In this document: piece after piece, positions 56,982 through 64,000 of the stretch | How positions within the stretch are numbered: position 1 is the stretch's first letter | How the letters are laid out: each line of letters begins with the position of its first letter | Notes under the pieces: model-generated | What the model saw: only the letters and a program-made list of their open reading frames with translations | Told to the model about the DNA's origin: nothing | Databases searched by the model: none | Translations under genes and position numbers: made by a program | From: Castellaniella sp049650445 | GTDB taxonomy: Bacteria; Pseudomonadota; Gammaproteobacteria; Burkholderiales; Burkholderiaceae_B | Direction of reading: 5' to 3' | Assembly (NCBI RefSeq): GCF_049650445.1 | Contig: NZ_JBASAD010000027.1 | Span: 22,915 to 86,914 of the forward strand | DNA: 64,000 nucleotides

Positions 56982-57746
56982 TCAAGCGAGCCGGACACCC
57001 TCGTGCAGAGCGACCACGCCGGCCGTCAGATTGAAGTACTGCACCCGGTCCAGGCCGATCTCGCGCATCATGCCGGCCAGGGTCTCCTGGTCCGGGTGCA
57101 TGCGGATGGATTCGGCCAGATAACGGTAGCTGGCCTCGTCGCCCGCGACCAACTGGCCCATTTTGGGCAGGATGTTGAAGGAATACCAGTCGTATGCGGG
57201 CGCCAGGGCCGGTGTCACGCGGGAAAATTCCAGCACCAGCAGCTTGCCGCCTGGCTTCAGCACGCGGCGCATTTCCGCCAGGGCGCGGTCCTTGTGGGTC
57301 ATGTTGCGCAGGCCGAAAGCCACCGATACCCGATCGAAATACCGGTCGGGAAACGGCAGACATTCGGCGTCACAGACTGCCGTCGGCGCGACCACGCCGC
57401 GATCCAGCAGGCGGTCACGACCCACGCGCAGCATGGAATCGTTGATGTCGGTCAGCCAGACCTCGCCCTCGGGGCCGGCGCGGCGGGCGAAGGCGCGCGC
57501 CAGATCGCCAGTCCCCCCGGCGATGTCCAGCACCCGCATGCCCGGGCGCACCTGGGCGCGGCCGATGGTGAAGGCCTTCCAGATGCGATGCAAGCCGGCC
57601 GACATCAGGTCGTTCATCACGTCATAGCGCGAGGCCACCGAATGGAAGACTTCGGCCACGCGGCGGGCCTTGTCCGTTTCCTGGACGGTCTCGAAACCGA
57701 AATGCGTCTGCGGCCCCTGGCCGGCGTCTGGTGCGGGTGTGCTCAT
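56982..57746 (-). CDS. ubiE: Ubiquinone/menaquinone biosynthesis C-methyltransferase
   Basis: 254 residues from the ATG at 57746. VASRYDVMNDLMSAGLHRIW, VLDIAGGTGDLA (AdoMet site) and the two UbiE signatures FGLRNMTHKDRAL and LVLEFSRV are all present, as is YDWYSFNILPKMG. It methylates the quinone ring at the membrane surface. It leads the block with the Tim44-like, ubiJ and ubiB genes. Confidence 0.97.
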   Translation of the reverse strand: MSTPAPDAGQGPQTHFGFETVQETDKARRVAEVFHSVASRYDVMNDLMSAGLHRIWKAFTIGRAQVRPGMRVLDIAGGTGDLARAFARRAGPEGEVWLTDINDSMLRVGRDRLLDRGVVAPTAVCDAECLPFPDRYFDRVSVAFGLRNMTHKDRALAEMRRVLKPGGKLLVLEFSRVTPALAPAYDWYSFNILPKMGQLVAGDEASYRYLAESIRMHPDQETLAGMMREIGLDRVQYFNLTAGVVALHEGVRLA

Positions 57747-57767
57747 GATCCGCGTATCGTACCAGTA

Positions 57768-57850
57768 AAGTGCCCCCACGCCGCGCAGGCTGCGCCCGCT
57801 TGCTGCCCCCCGAGGGGGCGCTTTTTGCCTTGGGGCGGCCCGGCGGCAAA
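57768..57850 (+). repeat. Dispersed intergenic repeat, copy 2 (ubiE-phoB gap)
   Basis: The plus-strand copy of the repeat at 51251-51325: GCCCCCACGC, GCTTGCTGCCCCC, GGGGGCGCTTTTT, CCTTGGGG and CGGCCCGGCGG in the same order, with a few substitutions and an eight-base longer central part. Confidence 0.85.
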
Positions 57851-57867
57851 AAGGCCAATATGACAGC

Positions 57868-57891
57868 GTCACATGAATGCAACAATGTGAC
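57868..57891. promoter_or_regulatory. Palindrome upstream of phoB
   Basis: GTCACAT, ten bases, ATGTGAC: perfect seven-base half sites about 85 bases before phoB. It does not match a clean Pho box. It may be an operator for phoB or the divergent ubiE gene. Confidence 0.4.
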
Positions 57892-57977
57892 CGTATGATG
57901 ACCGCGTGCCGGAATGCATCCCTGCATCCGGACCGGCGGGCCTGCATCGGATCCGCCGCCCTGCGAGACCTGCCCTC

Positions 57978-58673
57978 ATGCCCGCCACCATCCTGCTCAT
58001 CGAAGACGAACCCGCCATCCAGGAACTGCTGACCATCAACCTGCAACACGCCGGCTACGAGGTGCGCAGCGCGCTGGACGCGCGCCAGGCCCTGGACCAG
58101 ATCCAGCAGGTCCTGCCCGACCTGATCCTGCTGGACTGGATGCTGCCCGACCAACCCGGCATCCGCCTGGCCCGGCAATTGCGCAGTGACGCCCGCACCC
58201 GCGAAATCCCGCTGATCATGCTGACGGCCCGTAGCGCCGAACAGGACAAGGTGGACGGCCTGGAAGCCGGCGCCGACGACTACATCACCAAACCTTTTTC
58301 CCCGCGTGAACTGCTGGCGCGCATCAAGTCCCTGCTGCGCCGCCGCGCGCCCCAGCTCACCCCCGATCCGATCGAGGCCGGTGGGCTGCGGCTGGAGCCG
58401 GACACCCGGCGCGTGTCCGGCCACGGCCAGCCGCTGCCCATGGGACCGACGGAATTCCGCCTGCTACACTTTCTCGTGACGCACGCGGATCGCGTATACA
58501 GCCGCAGCCAGTTGCTGGATCAGGTCTGGGGCGACCACGTCTTCGTCGAGGAACGCACGGTGGACGTCCACATCCGTCGCCTGCGCAAGGCCCTGACGCC
58601 TGCCGGCCTGGAGGGCGTCATCCAGACCTTGCGCGGCACGGGCTACCGTTTCAGCACCACACACCCGTCATGA
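57978..58673 (+). CDS. phoB: Phosphate regulon response regulator PhoB
   Basis: 231 residues. The receiver domain has the acidic pair IEDE, phospho-acceptor Asp54 (LILLDWMLPD) and Lys in YITKPFSP. The OmpR-type winged helix includes GPTEFRLLHFLV and ERTVDVHIRRLRKAL. It pairs with the histidine kinase that starts four bases before its end. PhoB activates phosphate-starvation genes. Confidence 0.93.
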   Translation: MPATILLIEDEPAIQELLTINLQHAGYEVRSALDARQALDQIQQVLPDLILLDWMLPDQPGIRLARQLRSDARTREIPLIMLTARSAEQDKVDGLEAGADDYITKPFSPRELLARIKSLLRRRAPQLTPDPIEAGGLRLEPDTRRVSGHGQPLPMGPTEFRLLHFLVTHADRVYSRSQLLDQVWGDHVFVEERTVDVHIRRLRKALTPAGLEGVIQTLRGTGYRFSTTHPS

Positions 58674-59977
58674 GCAAAACCCTCGTTTCCATCGCGCTCT
58701 GGGCACTGGGCGGCTGGCTGCTGGGGACCTGGCTGGGCGCCGCCATCGGCTGGGCCGTATTCGCCCTGGGCCTGCTGCTGATGGTCCTCGTCAGCGGCCT
58801 GCAGTTGTCGCGCATCTCCCGCTGGGTACGCACCATCGACGAACCGCCGCCGCCCTCGGTCGGCCCCTGGGACGAGGTGCTGGCGCCCATCTACCGCAAA
58901 CTGAAGCAGAATCGCCTGGACCTGCAGGAACGCACGCGCAGCTTCCAGCGCGCGCTGCTGGCCGCCGAGGCCCTGCCCGACGGCGCCCTGACGCTGGCGC
59001 CGGACAAATCCCTGCAATGGTGCAACCAGGCAGCAGCCGATCATCTGGGGCTGGACCTGGAACGAGACCGCGGCTACAGCATCCTCAACATCGTGCGCGC
59101 GCCGGAATTCGCCCACTACGCCAACCAGGAACGCTGGGACGGCCCCCTGACGCTCCACCTGGGGCACGGCGGGCGGGACCGCACCCTGTCGCTGCACCTG
59201 GCCCCCTACGGCGTCGGCCAGTTCCTGATGGTCACGCGCGACATCACCCAGATCGAACGGCTGGAACACACCCGCAAGGACTTCGTCGCCAACGTCTCCC
59301 ACGAACTGCGTACACCGCTGACCGTGCTGTCCGGCTTCGTCGAAACCCTGCAGGACATGGGCGATGCCCTGACCGACGCACAACGCGACCATTACCTGGA
59401 TCTGATGGCGCAGCAGGCCCGCCACATGCAGGCCCTGGTGTCCGATCTGCTGACGCTGTCCTCGCTGGAATCGACCCCCAACCAGGAAGGCGGCCCCGTC
59501 CTCATCTCGGCCCTGGCGCTCACCGCCCTGGCTCAGGCCCAGGCGCTGTCGAACGGCCAGCACACCTTCGACGTGCGCCTGGACGAAACCCTGCGCGTCC
59601 GCGGCCAGGACACCGAACTGGCCTCGGCGGTCGGCAATCTGCTGATCAACGCGGTGCGCTACACCCCGGCGGGCGGCACCATCACGGTCCTGTGGGAGCC
59701 GACGCCGGACGGCGGCGCGGCCTACCGGGTCCGGGACACCGGCATCGGCATCGATCCGGCCGACGTCCCCCGCCTGACGGAGCGCTTCTTCCGGATCGAC
59801 CGGGGCCGTTCGCGCGCCACCGGCGGCACCGGCCTGGGCCTGGCCATCTCCAAGCATGTCGCCCTGCGCCACAACGCCGTGCTGGACATCCAGAGCACCC
59901 CGGGCAAAGGCAGCGTCTTCAGCATCCTGTTTCCGCCGGCGCGCGTCTGCCCGCCGGACTACAAGAACAAGCGATAG
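58670..59977 (+). CDS. phoR: Phosphate regulon sensor histidine kinase PhoR
   Basis: 435 residues. Two membrane segments lie in the first 50 residues, then a PAS-like domain (about 95-195). The HisKA motif FVANVSHELRTPLTVLSGF carries the phospho-His. The HATPase N box (NLLINAVRYTP) and G boxes (DTGIGI, GTGLGLAI) are intact. The start overlaps phoB (ATGA). Its 3' end overlaps ilvA by 19 bases on the opposite strand. No pst or phoU genes are in view. Confidence 0.93.
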   Translation: MSKTLVSIALWALGGWLLGTWLGAAIGWAVFALGLLLMVLVSGLQLSRISRWVRTIDEPPPPSVGPWDEVLAPIYRKLKQNRLDLQERTRSFQRALLAAEALPDGALTLAPDKSLQWCNQAAADHLGLDLERDRGYSILNIVRAPEFAHYANQERWDGPLTLHLGHGGRDRTLSLHLAPYGVGQFLMVTRDITQIERLEHTRKDFVANVSHELRTPLTVLSGFVETLQDMGDALTDAQRDHYLDLMAQQARHMQALVSDLLTLSSLESTPNQEGGPVLISALALTALAQAQALSNGQHTFDVRLDETLRVRGQDTELASAVGNLLINAVRYTPAGGTITVLWEPTPDGGAAYRVRDTGIGIDPADVPRLTERFFRIDRGRSRATGGTGLGLAISKHVALRHNAVLDIQSTPGKGSVFSILFPPARVCPPDYKNKR

Positions 59978-61467
59978 GCCGGATTCTCGGTTTCGTTCCA
60001 GTACGGATAGCCCAGCGAGGCCAGGAATTCCTTGAAGGCCTTCTTGTCGGCGGGCGGCACCTGGATGCCGACCAGGATGCGCCCGTAGTCGTCACCCTGG
60101 TTGCGATAATGGAACAGGCTGATGTTCCAGTCCGGATTCATGGCCCCCAGGAATTTCATCAGGGCGCCGGGGCGCTCGGGGAACTCGAAGCGGTACAGGA
60201 CTTCGTTTTCGGCCAGCCCAGAACGCCCCCCCACCATGTAGCGCAGGTGGGTCTTGGCCATTTCGTTGCCGGTCAGGTCCAGGGTGGGGAAGTCCAGCTT
60301 GCGGAAATGCGCCGCCAGCTTTTCGATTTCGGACTCCGAGCGGATCTGCAGGCCCACGTAGACGTGCGCCTGCTCGGCGTCGGAAATCCGGTAGTTGAAT
60401 TCGGTCACGGCCCGCTGGCCCACGGCCTCGCACAGGCGCAGGAAACTGCCGCGTTTTTCCGGCAGCGTGATGGCGAACAGGGCTTCGCGCGCCTCGCCGA
60501 CGTCCGCGCGTTCGGCCACGAAGCGCAGACGGTCGAAATTCATGTTGGCGCCGCAGGTGATGACCACCAGGGTCTTGCCCTTCCATTTGTGCTGGGCGGC
60601 GTAACGCTTGGCCCCGGCCAGCGCCAGGGCGCCGGCCGGCTCCAGCACGCTGCGCGTGTCCTGGAAGACATCCTTGATCCCCGCGCAGATGGCGTCGGTA
60701 TCGACGGTGATGTAGTCATCGACGTATTCGCGCGCCAGGCGGAAGGTTTCCTGGCCCACCTGCTTGACCGCCGTGCCGTCGGAGAACAGCCCCACATCGG
60801 CCAGCCGGACCCGGCGGCCGGCCTGCACGCTGCGCACCATGGCGTCGGAGTCCTCGGTCTGCACGCCGATGATCTTGATCTCCGGGCGCAGTTGCTTGAT
60901 GTAGGCTGCCACCCCCGAAATCAGGCCGCCGCCGCCGATGGCGACGAAGACCGCGTCGATGGGCCCGGGATGCTGGCGCAGGATCTCCATGCCCACGGTG
61001 CCCTGGCCCGCGATCACATCGGGATCGTCAAAGGGGTGCACGAAGGTCAGACCGTCGCGCGCCTGCAGTTCGGCGGCGTGCTCGGCGGCATCGGTGAAAC
61101 TGTCGCCAAACAGCACGACCTCACCGCCCAGGGCACGCACGGCGTCGATCTTGACCAGGGGCGTGGTCACCGGCATGACGATCACCGCGCGGCATTTCAG
61201 GCGGCTGGCCGACAGCGCGACCCCCTGGGCATGATTGCCGGCCGACGCGGCGATGACGCCGCGCCGCAATTCGTCCTCGCTCAGGTGCGCCATCTTGTTG
61301 TAGGCCCCGCGCAGCTTGAAACTGAACACGGGCTGGGTGTCCTCGCGCTTGAGCAGCACGGTGTTGCCGATCCGCTTGGAAATTCGGGGCGCCGGGTCCA
61401 GAGCGGTCTCGTGTGCGACGTCATAGACTTTGGACGTCAGAATGCGTTTCAGATAATCGACGGACAT
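59959..61467 (-). CDS. ilvA: Threonine ammonia-lyase, biosynthetic
   Basis: 502 residues from the ATG at 61467, the typical full length. The PLP Lys lies in PVFSFKLRGAYNKM, with SAGNHAQGVA and VAIGGGGLISG forming the cofactor pocket. Two ACT-like regulatory domains follow from about residue 330, indicating the isoleucine-inhibited form. It makes 2-oxobutanoate for isoleucine. It converges on phoR. Confidence 0.96.
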   Translation of the reverse strand: MSVDYLKRILTSKVYDVAHETALDPAPRISKRIGNTVLLKREDTQPVFSFKLRGAYNKMAHLSEDELRRGVIAASAGNHAQGVALSASRLKCRAVIVMPVTTPLVKIDAVRALGGEVVLFGDSFTDAAEHAAELQARDGLTFVHPFDDPDVIAGQGTVGMEILRQHPGPIDAVFVAIGGGGLISGVAAYIKQLRPEIKIIGVQTEDSDAMVRSVQAGRRVRLADVGLFSDGTAVKQVGQETFRLAREYVDDYITVDTDAICAGIKDVFQDTRSVLEPAGALALAGAKRYAAQHKWKGKTLVVITCGANMNFDRLRFVAERADVGEAREALFAITLPEKRGSFLRLCEAVGQRAVTEFNYRISDAEQAHVYVGLQIRSESEIEKLAAHFRKLDFPTLDLTGNEMAKTHLRYMVGGRSGLAENEVLYRFEFPERPGALMKFLGAMNPDWNISLFHYRNQGDDYGRILVGIQVPPADKKAFKEFLASLGYPYWNETENPAYRLFL

Positions 61468-61630
61468 GGCGCAAAGGGCGGTGGATGGCGGGGGGGAGGG
61501 AATCGAAAAGAATATCACAGCGCTGCTCATTCCGATCCACGGCACACCGCTCCGGCCCCTCCGCTGGCCTACCTTCCTGACAGAGGGCAGAGGACTCGAC
61601 AAACACGCTTGCGGGCCGTACAGTGCTGTC

Positions 61631-61650
61631 ACTGACACACACTGACACAC
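61631..61650. repeat. Short tandem repeat upstream of the diguanylate cyclase
   Basis: ACTGACACAC occurs twice in direct succession, about 50 bases before the diguanylate cyclase start. The rest of the 233-base gap shows nothing definite. Confidence 0.6.
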
Positions 61651-61700
61651 GGCGGATGGCAGGCGCGCAAGGCGCCGGACACAGACGGGAGCCTCTTTCG

Positions 61701-63656
61701 ATGACACTGTCCGCCGCACCGGGCAGCCCTTACGCGCCCCCAAGATCCGACAGGGTCGGACTGCGCGTGTCCGGTCGCGGCCTGTCGGCCCTGCAGATGC
61801 TGATCCTGCTGGTCTGCGCCGTCGCGATCGTCTTGATCTGGCTCACCACACTGCAGCGCAGCACCTTCGAGCGCGCCCAGGCCGTGGCCGCCGCCATGCG
61901 CTCCAACGCCAACCTGGCCATTGCCTTCGAGCAGCAGGTGACCCGCACACTGAAAGAAGCCGAACAGATCGCTGCCTTTACCCGCCAGGAATACCTGCGC
62001 GACGGAGCCCGCCTGGACCTGACGCACTGGGCCAAACAGCGGATCATCCGGGACGAGACCTTTACCATTCTCAGCGTCGTCGATGAAACCGGCGCCATCG
62101 TCACCACCACGCAAGGCGCCAGCTCCGTCCACTACGCCGACCGCGATTTCTTCACGCGGCAGCGCGACGCTCTGGACGACACGCTCTACCTGGACCGCCC
62201 CGTGCTGGGCCGGATCTCGGCCCAATGGCGCCTTCCCATGTCCCTGCGCATCCAGAAGCCGAACGGCGACTTCGGCGGCGTGGTTGTCCTGTCGGTGGAC
62301 CCCGCCAATCTCGCTGCGCTGCCTGGCGGCATTCACCTGGGCCCCGATGACATGCTGGAAATCGCCGGGCTGGACGGTATCCTGCGCAGCCGCCTGATCG
62401 GCACCCGCCCCACCTACGGCCTGGACCAGGGCAAACATGCCTGGAATCTGCGCCAGATCACCCAGCCCGAGGGTTCGTTCGTCGACGACGGCGACTCCAT
62501 CGACGGCGTGGCCCGCATCATCAGCTACCGCACGATGAGCAGCTACCCGCTGATGATCACCGTCGGCTCGGACTATGCCAGCATCCAGCTCCCCGTCCAG
62601 CGACGCCGCACGATCTACCTGTTCATCGCGGCCAGTGCGACGATCGCCCTGCTCGGGTTTGCGGCCCTGTTCCTCTATCTGTCGCTGCGCCAGCGCGCGA
62701 CCACCGAGGCACTGGAAGCCAACGAGGCCCTGTTCCGCGCCACCTTCCACCAGGCGGCCATGGGCATTGCCCGCATCGCGCCTGACGGTCGCTTCCTGGA
62801 GGTCAACGAAAAATACTGCCGGATGCTGGGCTACGCCCAGCCCGAACTGCTGGCACGCACCCTGTTCGACCTGACGGATCCGGCCGACCGGGACGACGCC
62901 CGCGCTTTCCTGCAAGCCCGGCTGACGGCGCATTACCTGGGCCCACCGCCCGAGGTCGAAAAACCCTACCGGCGCCGCGACGGCCACCTCATCTGGGTCT
63001 GCGAGGCCCTCAGTGTCGTGCGCAACCCGTCCGGCCTGCCGGATTTCCTGGTAGCCGTCGTACAGGACATCACGGCCCGCAAGAACCTGGAGACCCGCCT
63101 GTCGCACGACGCCTTGCACGACGCGCTGACCGGCCTGCCCAACCGTGTCATGTTCCAGGACCGCTGCGTCCGCGCCCTGGAATCGGCAGCCCGCCGCAAC
63201 GGCCTGACGATCGTGCTGTACCTGGACCTGGACGGCTTCAAGGCAGTCAACGACAGCTACGGACACGCCATGGGCGACATTCTGCTGCAACAAGTGGCCC
63301 GTCGCCTGGAACATTGCGTCCGAGCCCAGTCCGAAGACACCGTATCCCGCTTCGGCGGCGATGAATTCGGCATCATCCTGTCTGGCCTGGACAGCCTTGA
63401 AGGCGGTGAACGCGTCGCCCGCACGATCCTGGACACAATCGCGCGGCCCTTCGACCTGGCCGAGGGCATCCAGGTCCGGATTTCGACCAGCATCGGGGCG
63501 GCAGTCCATCCCCGGCACGGCCTGGATCCGGACGCGCTGGTGGCCCATGCCGACGCCGCCATGTACGCCGCCAAGCATTCCGGCAAGAACCGGTTCCGCT
63601 GGGAACCCCTGCCCAACGCAGCCATCGCTCAGCCCACTCCGGTGACCGAGTCGTAA
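61701..63656 (+). CDS. Membrane-bound diguanylate cyclase (Cache-PAS-GGDEF)
   Basis: 651 residues from the ATG at 61701, which follows CGGGAG. A first membrane span (about 31-50) precedes a periplasmic double-Cache-like sensor (55-310). A second span (320-342) leads to a PAS domain (355-480) and a GGDEF domain (490-640). RFGGDEFGIIL is intact and catalytic, and LTGLPNRVMFQDR marks the domain start. An RxxD inhibitory site is not evident where expected. It should make cyclic di-GMP in response to an external signal; no EAL partner is near. Confidence 0.92.
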   Translation: MTLSAAPGSPYAPPRSDRVGLRVSGRGLSALQMLILLVCAVAIVLIWLTTLQRSTFERAQAVAAAMRSNANLAIAFEQQVTRTLKEAEQIAAFTRQEYLRDGARLDLTHWAKQRIIRDETFTILSVVDETGAIVTTTQGASSVHYADRDFFTRQRDALDDTLYLDRPVLGRISAQWRLPMSLRIQKPNGDFGGVVVLSVDPANLAALPGGIHLGPDDMLEIAGLDGILRSRLIGTRPTYGLDQGKHAWNLRQITQPEGSFVDDGDSIDGVARIISYRTMSSYPLMITVGSDYASIQLPVQRRRTIYLFIAASATIALLGFAALFLYLSLRQRATTEALEANEALFRATFHQAAMGIARIAPDGRFLEVNEKYCRMLGYAQPELLARTLFDLTDPADRDDARAFLQARLTAHYLGPPPEVEKPYRRRDGHLIWVCEALSVVRNPSGLPDFLVAVVQDITARKNLETRLSHDALHDALTGLPNRVMFQDRCVRALESAARRNGLTIVLYLDLDGFKAVNDSYGHAMGDILLQQVARRLEHCVRAQSEDTVSRFGGDEFGIILSGLDSLEGGERVARTILDTIARPFDLAEGIQVRISTSIGAAVHPRHGLDPDALVAHADAAMYAAKHSGKNRFRWEPLPNAAIAQPTPVTES

Positions 63657-63699
63657 AAATGCCCCCACGCCGAGGCATCGGGCTACACTCTCGCTCACC

Positions 63700-64000
63700 A
63701 TGGAAGCCTGGCTGCAATCCTCGATCCACACTTTATTGGCCCTGTTCGCGCTGCCCGCGGTCGGCCTGCCCGCGATTTTCATCATCAGCCTGGTGTCGGC
63801 CACCTTGCTGCCCATGGGGTCGGAACCCGCCGTCTTCGCCTACGTGCAGATGGCACCCACCATGTTCTGGCCCTCCATCCTGGTCGCCACAGTCGGCAAC
63901 ACGATCGGCGGCACCATCAACTACGCCATGGGCGCGGGCGCCGAAGCCGCCTGGCACCGCTGGCGCGCCCGGCAGGCCGAAGCCGGGCACGACGCGCCCC
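63700..64000 (+). CDS. YqaA-family membrane protein (3' truncated by window)
   Basis: The first 100 residues are visible. Hydrophobic segments (LPAIFIISLVSATLLPMG, then the WPSILVATVGNTIGGTINYAMG stretch from about residue 58) match the YqaA/SNARE-associated (DedA-related) family, including the conserved GNTIGG. These are inner-membrane proteins of uncertain function, possibly lipid-related. The gene runs off the right edge. Confidence 0.85.
   Translation, partial: MEAWLQSSIHTLLALFALPAVGLPAIFIISLVSATLLPMGSEPAVFAYVQMAPTMFWPSILVATVGNTIGGTINYAMGAGAEAAWHRWRARQAEAGHDAP

Noticed and set aside
57860..57895. A PhoB-binding Pho box for autoregulation
   Set aside because: A CTGTCAT half site occurs on the minus strand, but no second half at the required 11-base spacing. 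The segment is better described as an inverted dyad.

Overview
The window is about 64 kb of high-GC, gene-dense DNA from a betaproteobacterium, most likely order Burkholderiales and close to Alcaligenaceae (Bordetella/Achromobacter/Castellaniella-like). This rests on blocks typical of that group: ubiE-Tim44-ubiJ-ubiB, panC-scpA-DUF3460, coaE-zapD, and a DUF815 ATPase followed by a Nudix-ThiE fusion. I see no insertion sequence, prophage, CRISPR array or rRNA. One tRNA (Pro, CGG) and one cobalamin riboswitch are present. The first and last genes are cut by the window edges.

Bases 1-10.8 kb: a sugar-acid catabolic island. L-fuconate dehydratase lies behind one polar-amino-acid-type (PAAT) ABC transporter. 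A convergent six-gene operon encodes the next two oxidative L-fuconate enzymes (a short-chain dehydrogenase and a fumarylacetoacetase-family hydrolase) with a second PAAT transporter. The expected products are pyruvate and L-lactate. An IclR regulator is divergent from this operon across an unusually AT-rich control region, and an aldehyde dehydrogenase follows it.

10.9-18.2 kb: a class II (degradative-type) HMG-CoA reductase sits beside a complete TRAP transporter, with a divergent MocR-type regulator. This suggests mevalonate uptake and use, although no HMG-CoA lyase is visible. A PQQ-type sugar dehydrogenase and tRNA-Pro follow.

18.3-37.8 kb: mostly housekeeping genes (ispB, DUF815 ATPase, Nudix-ThiE, zapD, coaE, prepilin peptidase-like, panC, scpA). 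They are interrupted by a four-gene mdtABC-oprM-type RND efflux cassette in the place where yacG normally lies. A LuxR-type HTH protein, a lipoprotein, an MFS exporter and an XRE/MmyB-type regulator are also here.

37.8-44.8 kb: B12 biology. Cobalamin-dependent metH is divergent from a riboswitch-controlled btuB receptor followed by a BtuF-like binding protein.

44.8-50.2 kb: the best candidate for an undescribed system. Five adjacent same-strand genes all encode exported proteins: a COG3014-like lipoprotein, a YcfL-like protein, an LpoB-like lipoprotein, a large DUF6844-like protein and a FlgT/CsgG-like protein. No flagellar or curli genes are nearby.

50.4-64 kb: thiG and thiD, a Pcm-family methyltransferase, heptose-phosphate adenylyltransferase, the ubiquinone block (ubiB, ubiJ, Tim44-like, ubiE), phoB-phoR, ilvA, a PAS-GGDEF diguanylate cyclase and the start of a YqaA-like membrane protein. 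A dispersed repeat of about 80 bp occurs twice here in opposite orientation.
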